Notes: generated by a model not told the origin, from the sequence alone. A DNA stretch of 34,082 nt from CAZUDI01 sp964618975 (GCA_964618975.1 CAZUDI010000042.1:1-34082), one strand, 5' to 3'; shown: positions 14,551 through 23,555, numbered from the stretch's first letter. Program-made: numbers and translations.

Positions 14551-16062
14551 TTACTTGCCCGACTGGTAGGGATCCCAGTCGAAGCCCCAGATCTCGCTGC
14601 TTAAGGGGATCTTGTAATCCCGGCGCTCGGCATACGTGGGGCAGCGCCGGCTGCCGTCCAGCGGATTCATGGAGATCGGGAACTGCGGCGGCAGCAGGCC
14701 GTGCTTCTTGGCCTCCTCCTCCAGCCACGGCCGGTCATCGGGATGGGCGATGGAGATCAGCGCCGAGGCCCTCTCATAGCCGGTCAACCCCCTCAGATCG
14801 ACCATGCCGTATTCCGTACAGACATACTGCGCGAACTGGGCCGGGACATCCACGGACGACCCCTCGGGCAAAAACGGCACGATGCGGGAGGTGCCGTGCT
14901 TGCTGCGCGACGTCATGGCGGCCACCCCCCGGCCGCCCCTGGCATGCCCGGTAAAGGCGGCGAACTGGAAGAAACCGCCCGAGCTCGATACGGGCCGCTT
15001 CTCATAGAAGCCGCAGCACTGCTGCCCCAGCAGGTCGACGGCCACGCAGTTGTTGATGCCGATCAGGTTGTCGATGCGGGTGAGGATGTTGAAGTTGTTC
15101 GTATAGCTGATGTCATAGACGGCCAGGTTCAGGTTATGGTGGATGGTCTCGTAGTACCACGACGTATCCACGGGGAAGGCGAAGCAATACACGCTCTTGC
15201 CCCGATCAAGGTTTTTGTAGGCGTTGGTCACCTGCCCGGACTCGATCAGGTTGATCAGCCCGTGGTTGAGCATCTCCGTATGGATGCCGAGGTCCTTGAA
15301 ACCGGCCTTTGCCATGGCCCCGACACAGGCCGACGGCAGCGAGCCGATGCCGACCTGGATCACGTCCCGGTCGCGCATGATCTGCATGATGTGATTGGCG
15401 ATGGCCTCTTCTTCGGGCTTGGCCTTGATGGCCTGTTCATCCATCTGGGGCCACTGGTACTTATCGCAATCCACCTCCACCCAGTAGTCGATCTCATCGA
15501 TGTTGATGGTGTTGAAGCGACCGCCCTCGGCCCACGGATAGTCGGAGCGCACCTCGAAGACGATCTTCCTGGCGGTCTGCTTGAAAATATTGCAGTTATT
15601 CGTCCCGTAGGACATGTTGAAGAAGCCGTGGTTGTCGGGCGGGGTTGCGGCATTGAACCACCAGTCCATCCCTCGCCCTTCGCGCGCGGCGTTCACGAAA
15701 CGGTAATGATGCGCCCACATCCCGTAGGCCCAGCCCCAGTGGGTCCAATCGGTGACATTGTTTTTGTCCCTGGCCTCGCGGTTCCAGGGGAAGAAGAAGA
15801 ATTCATGCATGCAGTGGTACCGCTGGAGGGGATCGATCGCCTGAAACTCCGGATGCGGATAGAACATGGCATAGAGCCACAGCTCGATATCCTTCAATTG
15901 CCCCGGTCCGGGACCCAACCGCTGGGCCACGGCCTCCAGACAGACCGTGGAGTCTCCCCCCACGCTGCCCGCATTGATCCAGTCGCCGGACTTCACCATA
16001 TCGGCGATCTGCTTGGGCGTCCTCTTCTTGTTCCTGATCTTCTGCTGAATGGGTGTAATCAT
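14551..16062 (-). CDS. Acetyl-CoA hydrolase/transferase family CoA-transferase
   Basis: A 503-residue family I CoA-transferase, related to 4-hydroxybutyrate, butyrate or succinate:acetyl-CoA transferases. The N-terminal domain starts TPKQIADMVKSGDWINAG. The C-terminal domain has VIQVGIGSLPSACVGAM (about 234-250) and GIHTEM, where E263 is the expected catalytic glutamate that forms the glutamyl-CoA thioester. The later SSGGFFQFAAFTGHARGG and EYGMVDLRGLT segments are also typical. It would move CoA between acyl-CoA and a carboxylate in the cytosol; the substrate pair cannot be told. The unusual Trp/His/Asn-rich stretch near 95-160 is larger than in the enzymes I remember. The ATG at 16062 has GGAGG six bases upstream. 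The neighbouring CoA synthetase suggests acid activation or energy conservation. Confidence 0.88.
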   Translation of the reverse strand: MITPIQQKIRNKKRTPKQIADMVKSGDWINAGSVGGDSTVCLEAVAQRLGPGPGQLKDIELWLYAMFYPHPEFQAIDPLQRYHCMHEFFFFPWNREARDKNNVTDWTHWGWAYGMWAHHYRFVNAAREGRGMDWWFNAATPPDNHGFFNMSYGTNNCNIFKQTARKIVFEVRSDYPWAEGGRFNTINIDEIDYWVEVDCDKYQWPQMDEQAIKAKPEEEAIANHIMQIMRDRDVIQVGIGSLPSACVGAMAKAGFKDLGIHTEMLNHGLINLIESGQVTNAYKNLDRGKSVYCFAFPVDTSWYYETIHHNLNLAVYDISYTNNFNILTRIDNLIGINNCVAVDLLGQQCCGFYEKRPVSSSGGFFQFAAFTGHARGGRGVAAMTSRSKHGTSRIVPFLPEGSSVDVPAQFAQYVCTEYGMVDLRGLTGYERASALISIAHPDDRPWLEEEAKKHGLLPPQFPISMNPLDGSRRCPTYAERRDYKIPLSSEIWGFDWDPYQSGK

Positions 16063-16423
16063 CGCTGTCCTCCCAGAAGCTTGGGAATGGTCTCTAGCAT
16101 AAACCGGGCGCGATTTAAAAGCAGAGATTCAAGCGCTCAGGCATATCCGGAACGTCCTCAACTTAAAGACCCCAAGGTAAGCCTACTGCCTCAAATAGTA
16201 AGGGAATTTGACCCATAGCAAGGATAATTCTCCCAGGCGCTATTCCTCGTACGATAAGGTGAGGCAGGGCTCCAGTAAAATCTATGCGTGATTGCCCGGG
16301 ACTACTCGAATATAGGATGTCCCCCTCTTTCTTTAATTCAAGTTACAGGTGAAAAAATCCGAACATTAATTCTAGCCATCAACATCAACACCTATATAAC
16401 GACACTTCCAAGGAGAGGCCCCT
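16063..16423. other. Divergent intergenic region with degraded repeat
   Basis: It separates the CoA-transferase (-) from the FIST gene (+). It contains a degraded dispersed repeat (copy 7), a GGATGTCCCC-type motif at 16314-16325 and an AT-rich stretch from 16330. The promoter of the FIST/PAS operon should lie in this AT-rich part, but no hexamer pair stands out. Confidence 0.35.
16164..16222 (+). repeat. Dispersed intergenic hairpin repeat, copy 7 (degraded)
   Basis: Has aagaccccaaggtaagcc, then tagtaagggaatttgacc and atagcaagg, matching the family's 5' box and 3' box order and spacing. The central stem is mostly lost. Confidence 0.5.
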
Positions 16424-17557
16424 ATGGGGAAAAGCCAACTAAGCATTAAAACGGGCAGATCCCTCTTGATGGATGAAAGGATGGCTGTCCGCGAATTTCA
16501 TGCAGCCGTGTATCAGCCCGATACCCAGGCACTCATCTTCTTCTGCTCTTCGAAATACAACCTGGAGATCCTTGGCAGTGAATTGGCAGGACGCTTTGAC
16601 TGTCCAATCATCGGTTGCACCTCCGCCGGCGAATTGTCGACCTTTGGATATCAGGCAGGAGGGATCGTCGGGGCCAGTCTTTGTTCTGAGGAGCTCAGGG
16701 TCCATCGCCACATCCTTTCTCCCTTGAGCGGGTTTTCCTCTAAAGAAGCGGAGAAGCTTGCCGCGCAAACGCGGTCGAACCTGTCGCTCGCGAAGGATCT
16801 CGGGCAGAAAGAGATGTTCGGCTTTATCTTGATCGACGGTCTCTCCATACTCGAAGAAGAGACCCTTGCCAATCTTCACACCTGCTTTGGAAATATTCCA
16901 ATTATTGGCGGCTCAGCCGGCGACGACCTGGAGTATAAAAAAACATATATCTATGAAGATGGACAGTTCAAATCCGATAGTGCCATTTTTTCAGTTTTTG
17001 AAACAACGCTTCCATTCAGGACCTTCAGGATACAACACTTCCAGCCGACCGATGAAAAAATAGTCATTACCGCGGCTGATCCTCAAAACCGGGTTATCAC
17101 CGAGATCAATGGTGAACCAGCTGCCATCGAATATGCCAGGGTCCTGGGGCTGGAAGTGAACCAGCTGAATCCGACCGTATATTCAAAAAATCCTTTGATG
17201 TTAAGAATCGGCGGCGAATGGTATGTCCGCTCTGTTCAGAGGCGTAACGATGACAACAGTCTGAACATGTTCAGTGCCATCGAGGAAGGTCTGGTGCTGA
17301 CGATCGGGAAAGGTGTCGATATCGTCAAGAATTTCATTGATCAGCTGACCCTTTTGGACAATGAGATGCCCCGGAACCGGTTCTTCATCCTCTGTGATTG
17401 CATCTTGCGGAAACTGGAATTGAGTGAAAGTCAGATGATCAATGATATCAACAGTTTTCTTGGCGGTGTCAATGCCATCGGATTCAGCACCTACGGTGAA
17501 CAGTTCAACTCCATTCACGTCAACCAAACCCTTACAGGAGTCGTAATCGGTGGATGA
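16424..17557 (+). CDS. FIST domain sensory protein
   Basis: A 377-residue cytosolic protein built of FIST N and FIST C domains. Visible family features are ALIFFCSSKYNLE (about 36-48), PIIGCTSAGEL (61-71), the Gly-rich IIGGSAGDD (about 160-168), and the C-terminal NRFFILCDCILRK and INSFLGGVNAIGFSTYGEQ segment. FIST proteins are proposed sensors of small ligands in signal transduction. No membrane segment is present. The ATG at 16424 has AAGGAGAGG five bases upstream. Its last 8 bases overlap the next gene, a PAS protein, so the two form a sensory pair. Base composition is visibly less G+C-rich than the genes around it, which suggests a different origin. Confidence 0.87.
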   Translation: MGKSQLSIKTGRSLLMDERMAVREFHAAVYQPDTQALIFFCSSKYNLEILGSELAGRFDCPIIGCTSAGELSTFGYQAGGIVGASLCSEELRVHRHILSPLSGFSSKEAEKLAAQTRSNLSLAKDLGQKEMFGFILIDGLSILEEETLANLHTCFGNIPIIGGSAGDDLEYKKTYIYEDGQFKSDSAIFSVFETTLPFRTFRIQHFQPTDEKIVITAADPQNRVITEINGEPAAIEYARVLGLEVNQLNPTVYSKNPLMLRIGGEWYVRSVQRRNDDNSLNMFSAIEEGLVLTIGKGVDIVKNFIDQLTLLDNEMPRNRFFILCDCILRKLELSESQMINDINSFLGGVNAIGFSTYGEQFNSIHVNQTLTGVVIGG

Positions 17558-18788
17558 TCTTCAAAGGATCAGGCAGCTTGAAGAAAGGGTGCACGAGCTT
17601 GAAAGAAGCCTTTCAGCCAAGGACAAAATCTGCCAGGTTTTGATGAAAAGGGTGGAACGGAGTATGGATTCCGTGGGTGGGGCCTATGGGATCTTCGAAC
17701 GCAATATCCTCCTGCAGAATCTGGTCGACCAGAGGTCGAAAGAGCTTGAAGATGCGAATAGAAAACTGAAAGAGGAGATCACAGAGCGTATATGTTCAGA
17801 TGAGGCGCTCAGGGAAAACGAAGCTTTTTTAGACAAACTGCTCAACTCCATCCCGATTCCTGTTTTCTATAAGGACAGGGAGGGCCGCTACACAGGGTTC
17901 AACAGGGCCTTCGAAATATTCTTCAATGCCCCCAGGACGAGTCTGATCGGAAAAACCGTGTTTGACATTAATCCGCCGGAGCTTGCAGAAATCTATTACG
18001 CCAAAGATAATGAACTGTTCGAGAGCGGGTGTGAACAGAGGTACGAAACCCAGATAATGAATGCGATTGGGGATGTGCGGGATGTCATCATCCACAAGGC
18101 AGTCTTCACCGACGGCCAGGGAAGCGTCATCGGGTCGATCGGAGCTATCCTTGACATCACCGACCGCAACAATACTGCCAAGGAGCTGTGGAAAAGTCAA
18201 AAAAGATATAAGGATATCTTCGATAATGCGATTGAAGGAATCTTCCAGTCAACCCTTGAAGGACGTTATAATGCCGTTAATCCGGCTCTTGCTCGCATGT
18301 ACGGATACGAATCACCGGAAGTGATGCTATCCGAGACCACAGATATCGGCAGCCAGGAGTACGTTGATCCGGCGGACCGGGAGAGCTTGATCCTGCTCCT
18401 CATGCAGGGGGAAGTGGTCAAAGATTACGAAGTGCAGGTAAGACGAAGAGACGGCTCACCCTTCTGGATCTCGTTGAATGCCCATGCTGTTTATGACGCC
18501 GACGGAACGGTGCAATACATAGAGGGAGTCAGAGTAGACATTACCGATCGCAAGATCATGACCCTGGAACGGGAACGCCTCTTCAGTGAATTGCAGCAGG
18601 CCCTTGCCGATGTTAAAATCCTGAGCGGAATGCTTCCCATCTGTGCAAACTGCAAAAAAATTCGTGATGACACAGGTTATTGGAATCGGATCGAGAGCTA
18701 TATTTCAAAACGCTCTGATGCGGTCTTCACCCATAGTATCTGTCCTGAATGCATAAAGATTCTCTATCCTGATCTCGCGCAAAAATAA
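17550..18788 (+). CDS. Double-PAS signalling protein with C-terminal Cys/His motif
   Basis: A 412-residue protein. Residues 1-90 form a coiled coil (DDLQRIRQLEERVHELERS and a second helix at 55-90). PAS 1 spans about 92-205 (DKLLNSIPIPVFYKDREGRY to LDITDR). PAS 2 spans about 218-335 (YKDIFDNAIEGIFQST to VDITDR). The C-terminal region has ILSGMLPIC-ANC-KKIRDD with C365 and C368, YWNRIESYI, and H395/C398/C401. This short module often ends PAS kinases and regulators of deltaproteobacteria. No histidine kinase, GGDEF or other output domain follows. The GTG start at 17550 has AGGAG nine bases upstream and overlaps the FIST stop by 8 bases. The output is therefore probably by protein contact, perhaps with FIST. 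Confidence 0.85.
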   Translation: MDDLQRIRQLEERVHELERSLSAKDKICQVLMKRVERSMDSVGGAYGIFERNILLQNLVDQRSKELEDANRKLKEEITERICSDEALRENEAFLDKLLNSIPIPVFYKDREGRYTGFNRAFEIFFNAPRTSLIGKTVFDINPPELAEIYYAKDNELFESGCEQRYETQIMNAIGDVRDVIIHKAVFTDGQGSVIGSIGAILDITDRNNTAKELWKSQKRYKDIFDNAIEGIFQSTLEGRYNAVNPALARMYGYESPEVMLSETTDIGSQEYVDPADRESLILLLMQGEVVKDYEVQVRRRDGSPFWISLNAHAVYDADGTVQYIEGVRVDITDRKIMTLERERLFSELQQALADVKILSGMLPICANCKKIRDDTGYWNRIESYISKRSDAVFTHSICPECIKILYPDLAQK

Positions 18789-19125
18789 GTTCGGTTATTA
18801 TTATCGCGCAGGGTTAGATTCCCTTCCCGCTGGCGGCGTCGAGACGGGTCCTAGGCTTGCCCTGAGGTTCATAGAGCAGGGTCAGATTCATAGCAGCCAC
18901 CCTATTCATTGAGAGGGCAAAGATGAATGTCCCTCCAGTGCTCCTCTCTGACGCCCAAGCCCTCATGAATGACCGAGCGGACAATCTCTTTTCAGCTTCA
19001 TCCTGGCAATCGTTGCCTCCAGAAAACCATACTCTTCGGATGACCTCCGTGAAGAAGCTCCGTCCCCCGCCTTTGATCTCAAGGGTGTCTCTGAGGAGGT
19101 GGGGTATGGGTTTTTTCGCCTTACA
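18789..19125. other. Intergenic region with reversed repeat
   Basis: Convergent spacer between the PAS gene and the epimerase-PilZ gene. It carries dispersed repeat copy 8 in reverse orientation at 18812-18880. The rest, up to 19125, has a minus-strand stretch with protein-like sequence (EYGFLEATIARMKLKRD) but no start codon or ribosome binding site, so it may be a gene relic. Confidence 0.35.
18812..18880 (-). repeat. Dispersed intergenic hairpin repeat, copy 8 (reverse)
   Basis: Read on the minus strand it has atgaacctcagggcaagcc, then cgccgccagcggg and aatctaaccctgcgcgat. The outer CAGGG and CCCTG can pair. It is the only clear copy in reverse orientation. Confidence 0.65.
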
Positions 19126-20475
19126 TCATTCCCGGTTGGCATCGAGGATGCGTTCAATCTCTTTGGGCGCCTTTTCCGTGAACCGGATGGCCATGCCACT
19201 GTCCGTGTTTCGGAGAACCTTGCCCATGACCCAGAAGGTCTCGCCGAACTGGATCGCCGTGATCCGGGCCTCGGTCCCCTCGTCGAACGGCTCCGCGGCC
19301 TGGACATACATGCCCTGAGCGCTCAGATTGGCGACCTGGGCCTTGGTATGGGCATCGTGGCCGTTGGAGAGGCCGTCGAGGTCGCACGGAAGGTCCACCA
19401 CCTGCCGCGCCTGGCTGCGCCGCTCCGCAGCGGGCCAGGCCTGGGCGCGGGCCTTGGGCATGCCTTGCGCCTCGCGGGCACGCAGACGCTCGGTCTCTGA
19501 CATCCGGTGCCAGGCGACTTCATCCTCAAAGGCCTTCCGGATGGGGGTGTAGACCAGCCCGAGTTCGCGCTCGGCCTTGCCGCCGTCGACAATCCAACCA
19601 TGCCGCATCTCCCGCATGGCATCGATGGCCATGCCCCACAGCGGAGGACGCTTGATCCGGTCGGCGATCCAGGTCAGCACCCGGGCGTTGAGCAGGGCTA
19701 AGACATCAGGCATACGCAGCTTGGGCGGCGCCACACCGGAAATGTTACTGATCAGGGCATATACCTCACGCAGGGAAAGTCTGGCATTGCCGATGATATA
19801 TTTCTCGCCGAGATTGTTCGCCTTCTCCGCAGCCCTGAGAATGGCTTCCGCCACGTCATGGACATGCACAAAGGTAATGACCGTATCAGGGAATACCGTG
19901 GCCGGCATGCGCCCTTCAATAAAGAGCCGAATTAATTCACCGAAGGCTTTGGTATCCCCCATCCCCAAAACCATGCAGGGAGATATCATCACCATGGGCA
20001 AACCTTTCTCAGAGGAGAGCTGCCAGACGATCAGCTCGCCTGCGTACTTGGTGCGGTTATATTCGCTTTCCCTGAACGCAGCCACGGGGGTCTCCTCCCG
20101 GAAGGGGGCCTCCTCGGGAGTGCCCCAGACCCCCATGGTGCTGACATGGACGACCTTGGACACGCCAGCCTCCAGGGCGCATTCCATGACATTGCGGGTG
20201 CCCTCGACATTCACCCGCCGGTAGATGTCCCTGTCCGGCTCCCACATGGTGTATACATTGGCAAGATTGAAGACCCAGTCACACCCGCCAAGGCCCTCTT
20301 TCAGCGAAGCCTTCTCCGCTACGTCGCCGATGACGATGTGCGCGCCCAGGGCTCGGAGCTCCCGGGTATCGCTGGTTCTGCGCGCCAGGCAGTACATCTC
20401 GTGCCCGGTCTGTGCCATGCGCTGCACCAGGTGACGCCCGATAAACCCTGTCCCCCCCGTAATAAATACCTTCAT
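19126..20475 (-). CDS. NAD-dependent epimerase/dehydratase fused to a PilZ domain
   Basis: A 449-residue two-domain protein. Residues 1-325 are an extended short-chain dehydrogenase/reductase: nucleotide motif TGGTGFIG (6-13), catalytic S112, and Y139-x3-K143 (YNRTK). It resembles HpnA-like or dihydroflavonol-reductase-like sugar epimerases. After a charged linker (about 325-350) comes a PilZ domain with R353-x3-R357 (RSQAR) and N383-L-S-A-Q-G388, the two c-di-GMP-binding motifs. The final TDSGMAIRF strand also fits PilZ. Fusion of an SDR to PilZ is unusual and suggests an envelope or polysaccharide enzyme controlled by c-di-GMP (inference). The ATG at 20475 has AGGAGG five bases upstream. 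The gene stands alone between two long intergenic regions. Confidence 0.88.
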   Translation of the reverse strand: MKVFITGGTGFIGRHLVQRMAQTGHEMYCLARRTSDTRELRALGAHIVIGDVAEKASLKEGLGGCDWVFNLANVYTMWEPDRDIYRRVNVEGTRNVMECALEAGVSKVVHVSTMGVWGTPEEAPFREETPVAAFRESEYNRTKYAGELIVWQLSSEKGLPMVMISPCMVLGMGDTKAFGELIRLFIEGRMPATVFPDTVITFVHVHDVAEAILRAAEKANNLGEKYIIGNARLSLREVYALISNISGVAPPKLRMPDVLALLNARVLTWIADRIKRPPLWGMAIDAMREMRHGWIVDGGKAERELGLVYTPIRKAFEDEVAWHRMSETERLRAREAQGMPKARAQAWPAAERRSQARQVVDLPCDLDGLSNGHDAHTKAQVANLSAQGMYVQAAEPFDEGTEARITAIQFGETFWVMGKVLRNTDSGMAIRFTEKAPKEIERILDANRE

Positions 20476-21303
20476 GGATCCCTCCTTTCAGTCTCCATTG
20501 CTCTTTCCGCCCGGAACTGAGCAAGCTTATCGGTCCGTGAGAGCATTTCCCGCGAAACGACTCGCCATGCCTTTTCCCGTCTCACGCAATATCTTGTCCC
20601 CTACCCGACAAATCTGACCGAACCGGATCGCGTCGATGGCGGCCTCCTCTACGTGCGTTCCCTACGTGAACGCTTGCGGCCCCGCTACCGGTTGTTCCCA
20701 TTCCCGGGGATCGACATCCGCGACCCCGGGGTCATACGCTTTCACTCAAACATGCACAGCCGCCATTACGCCACCACCCTTTGCTTCGCATTCCTCGGCC
20801 CGGGATGGTCGGATGGCGCCTGCAATCATGAGTCTGACCCCTGGACAAGCCCAAGGCCCCTGCTTCCCGCTGCAACCAGCGGGAATTAGACCATGAGCGA
20901 TCTAAAAGGGGGCTGGGTTCTCAGCGGTCGATTGCGCTTACACGTTCTAAATGGATATTCGCATCACATGGAAATACACGCAGATCGAAATGTGGAAATT
21001 ACGCCATATGCGCCATACACTATATAAGCGGACGTCATCGGAAGTCAAAGGCGGGCGACCTCCTCCGGCCGAGCGACCCGGCAAGGCGTCTTTTCACATG
21101 ATAATCCGCCATGTTCTCTTTTCCTTACCTGTTACGGCGGCCCAACGGCCCCAGGGGGCCTTAGTGGTTCATACCCATGCTCGGCGATCAGGCACGTCTC
21201 ATTTATGAGCCATATCGCTCGGATGGACCCCATTCCTCACCCTCAAGCTCAACGGCGGCGCAACCCTTACGCGCGCCGGCGCGTCCGAGTGGATGCGAGG
21301 GTG
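20476..21303. other. Long intergenic region with repeat and possible gene relic
   Basis: About 830 bases without a supported gene. On the plus strand, 20520-20830 is an open frame with protein-like sequence (for example TNLTEPDRVDGGLLYVRSL and RYRLFPFPGIDIRDPG). It has no start codon with an SD and runs into dispersed repeat copy 9, so it may be a relic. A short hairpin (ggcccc-agg-gggcc) lies near 21143-21157. The rest shows nothing recognisable. Confidence 0.35.
20828..20902 (+). repeat. Dispersed intergenic hairpin repeat, copy 9
   Basis: Has tgacccctggacaagccc, the core cccctgcttcccgctgc with ccagcggg, and the 3' box gaccatgagcgatc. It lies between the epimerase-PilZ gene and the ABC exporter operon. 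Confidence 0.7.
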
Positions 21304-22425
21304 TCAATCGAGCCGCTTGTGGAAGCGCAGGGTGGCGCCGGTAAAGAGCACGGCGCCGAGGACGGTCAGGGCCAGGAACTGCGGCCAGAGCACGTGGAAC
21401 CCCACGCCCTTGAGGAACACCCCCCGGATGATAACGAGGAAGTAGCGCAGGGGATTGAGGTAGGTGAGCCACTGCACCACCTCGGGCATGTTGGCGATGG
21501 GGAAGGCGAAGCCCGAGAGCATGAAGAAGGGCATGATGATAAAGAAGGTCGTCATCATGGCCTGCTGCTGGGTGGCCGAGACGGTCGAGATGAAGAGCCC
21601 GACTCCCAGCGTGCTCAAGAGGAAGACACAGGTGCCCGCGAACATGACCAGGAGGTTGCCGGCGATGGGGATCTTGAACCAGAGCTTGGCGATGAAGATG
21701 ATCACGACCATCTGGACGAGCGAGATGATGATGTAGGGGATGGTCTTGCCCAGGATGAGCTCGAAGGGCCTGAGGGGGGTGACGATGAGCTGTTCCATGG
21801 TCCCGGTCTCGCGCTCGCGGATGATGGCGATCGAGGTCAACAGCAGGGACATGAGCATGACGATGAAGGCCACGATGCCCGGGACGAAGAAGTACTGACT
21901 GTCCGAGTTGGGGTTGTACCAGGTGCGGATGCGGGCGTCGATGCGGCCGATGTCCCTGTGGTAGGGGTGGATCTCGCGCAGGAGGCGCTGGTTGTAGCGG
22001 TCGAAGAGCATGAGGGTGTAGGAGATCCGTACCGCGGCCATGTTGCTCATGCTGCCGTCGGCCAGGACCTGGACGGCCGCGGTCTGTCCGGCGCGTATGC
22101 GCGAGCCCGTGTCCGGGGCGAACTTGATGCCGATATCGACCTTGCCTTTCAGGAGCAGGTCTTCGAGGACGGCCTGATCAGCGGGATAGTGGGTGATGCG
22201 GAAGATGGGATTGCCCTCGATCTGGCGAGCCAGATCCCGGCTCTCGGCCGTGCGGGCCGTGTCGAAGACGGCCACGCGGATATCCTTGATATCATAGTTG
22301 ACGACATAGCCGAAGACCATGAGCTGGATCAGGGGGGCGATGATGAGCACCGGCCGGTTGAGCTTGTCGCGGAAGAGGACGATGAATTCCTTGCGGACCA
22401 GCTCGCGGATGCGGACCCAGCTCAT
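21304..22425 (-). CDS. ABC-2 type exporter permease (YbhR/YhhJ-like)
   Basis: A 373-residue inner-membrane permease. An N-terminal membrane segment (about 20-42, PVLIIAPLIQLMVFGYVV) is followed by a large periplasmic domain (about 45-170). Then come five hydrophobic segments containing IRERETGTMEQLIVTPLRP (about 199-217), the coupling-helix motif of ABC-2 exporters, and FAFPIANMPEVVQWLTYLNP near 315-335. It is the last gene of the exporter operon. Its ATG at 22425 overlaps the previous stop by four bases (ATGA) with AGGAGG four bases upstream. The two permeases probably form a heterodimer. A longer frame starting at 23241 is antisense-like noise within the partner gene. Confidence 0.9.
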   Translation of the reverse strand: MSWVRIRELVRKEFIVLFRDKLNRPVLIIAPLIQLMVFGYVVNYDIKDIRVAVFDTARTAESRDLARQIEGNPIFRITHYPADQAVLEDLLLKGKVDIGIKFAPDTGSRIRAGQTAAVQVLADGSMSNMAAVRISYTLMLFDRYNQRLLREIHPYHRDIGRIDARIRTWYNPNSDSQYFFVPGIVAFIVMLMSLLLTSIAIIRERETGTMEQLIVTPLRPFELILGKTIPYIIISLVQMVVIIFIAKLWFKIPIAGNLLVMFAGTCVFLLSTLGVGLFISTVSATQQQAMMTTFFIIMPFFMLSGFAFPIANMPEVVQWLTYLNPLRYFLVIIRGVFLKGVGFHVLWPQFLALTVLGAVLFTGATLRFHKRLD

Positions 22426-23555
22426 AGGCCCTCCTTTCTGAGCAGGCGCATATTGAGCCCGGACAAGACGATGAACATGCCGGTCAGGACGGCGAAGGCC
22501 GGCCACAGGCCGGCCAGTCCCAGGTTCTTGAGGTAGATGCCGGCGAGGATCTCGATGTAGTAGCGCGCCGGCACGAGGTAGGTCAAAAGCTGGAGGGCCT
22601 TGGGCATGTTGAGGATCGGGAAAACGAAGTTCGAGAGCAGCATGGAGGGCAGGAAGGTGATGAGGATGGCGGCCTGGTTGGCCAGGAGCTGGTTCTTGGT
22701 GGCGCTGGAGATGCAGAGGCCCAAGGTGAGCGCCACCAGGATGTAGATGCTCGAGGCCAGGAGCATGAGCCCGAAGGAGGCCTGCATGACGATGCCGAAG
22801 AGCAGCTGGCCCATGAGGATGGCGATGAGGACATCGATCAGGGCGATGAAGAAATAGGGGATGGCCTTGCCCAGGATGAACTCCAGGGCCGTCAGCGGCA
22901 GGGACTTGATGGTCTCCATGGTGCCGTTTTCGAACTCGCGCGCCACGACGAGCGAGGTGAGCATGGCCCCGGCGATCATGATGATGACGGCGATGATGCC
23001 GGGGATGATGAAGTTGCGGCTCTCGAGGTCCTCGTTGAACCAGACGCGGATGCGGGCCTCGACGGGCGGGGCGATGGGCTCCCGGCCGGTGCGGCTGAGG
23101 GTGTCGAGCATGATCCGCTGATTGTAGCCCTCGATGAAGGCGTTGATGTAGCCACGCGCGATATTGGAGAAGTTGGGGTCGCTGCCGTCCAGGATGATCT
23201 GGGTGGGGGCGGGGCGGTCGGCGCTCAGCTCGGCCGTCCATCCGGGAGGGATAACCACGGCCAGCGTGGCGCGGCCGTAGTCGAGGAAGGCGTCCACCTG
23301 CCGGGTGTCCTGCAAGACGGCGCCGACATGGAAATAGGCCGAGGCGTCGAGCCGCCGGATGAAGTCGCGCGTGCGCGCGGTGTGGTCCTGGTCCACGACC
23401 ACGGTCTCGACATTGTCCACGTCGAGGCTCAGGGCGTAGCCGAAGAGCAGGATCAGGAGCAGGGGGATGGCGAAGGCCAGGATGAGGCTGCGGAAATCGC
23501 GGATGATGTGGTAGAACTCCTTGCGGGCGACGGCCTTGATGCGGCGGGGGCTCAT
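22422..23555 (-). CDS. ABC-2 type exporter permease (YbhS-like)
   Basis: A 377-residue paralogue of the downstream permease with the same layout: membrane segment at about 23-45 (LILAFAIPLLLILLFGYAL), periplasmic domain about 46-175, and five C-terminal hydrophobic segments. It has AREFENGTMETIKSLPLTAL (about 213-232) and FVFPILNMPKALQLLTYLVP. It overlaps the ATPase gene stop and the next start by ATGA-type four-base overlaps, so the four ABC genes are translationally coupled. The pair corresponds to YbhS/YbhR of E. coli, an exporter of drugs or cations in current family knowledge. Confidence 0.9.
   Translation of the reverse strand: MSPRRIKAVARKEFYHIIRDFRSLILAFAIPLLLILLFGYALSLDVDNVETVVVDQDHTARTRDFIRRLDASAYFHVGAVLQDTRQVDAFLDYGRATLAVVIPPGWTAELSADRPAPTQIILDGSDPNFSNIARGYINAFIEGYNQRIMLDTLSRTGREPIAPPVEARIRVWFNEDLESRNFIIPGIIAVIIMIAGAMLTSLVVAREFENGTMETIKSLPLTALEFILGKAIPYFFIALIDVLIAILMGQLLFGIVMQASFGLMLLASSIYILVALTLGLCISSATKNQLLANQAAILITFLPSMLLSNFVFPILNMPKALQLLTYLVPARYYIEILAGIYLKNLGLAGLWPAFAVLTGMFIVLSGLNMRLLRKEGL

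Noticed and set aside
14701..16218. 505-codon plus-strand open frame
   Set aside because: Antisense to the CoA-transferase gene; no recognisable family and no good start.
21205..22536. 443-codon plus-strand frame rich in Asp/Glu/His
   Set aside because: Antisense to the permease genes; the charged composition is the usual mirror of hydrophobic codons.
22426..23241. N-terminal extension of the last permease to 645 codons
   Set aside because: The added part overlaps the partner permease in another frame and is Arg/His/Pro-rich noise; a good SD and an ATGA overlap mark the start at 22425.
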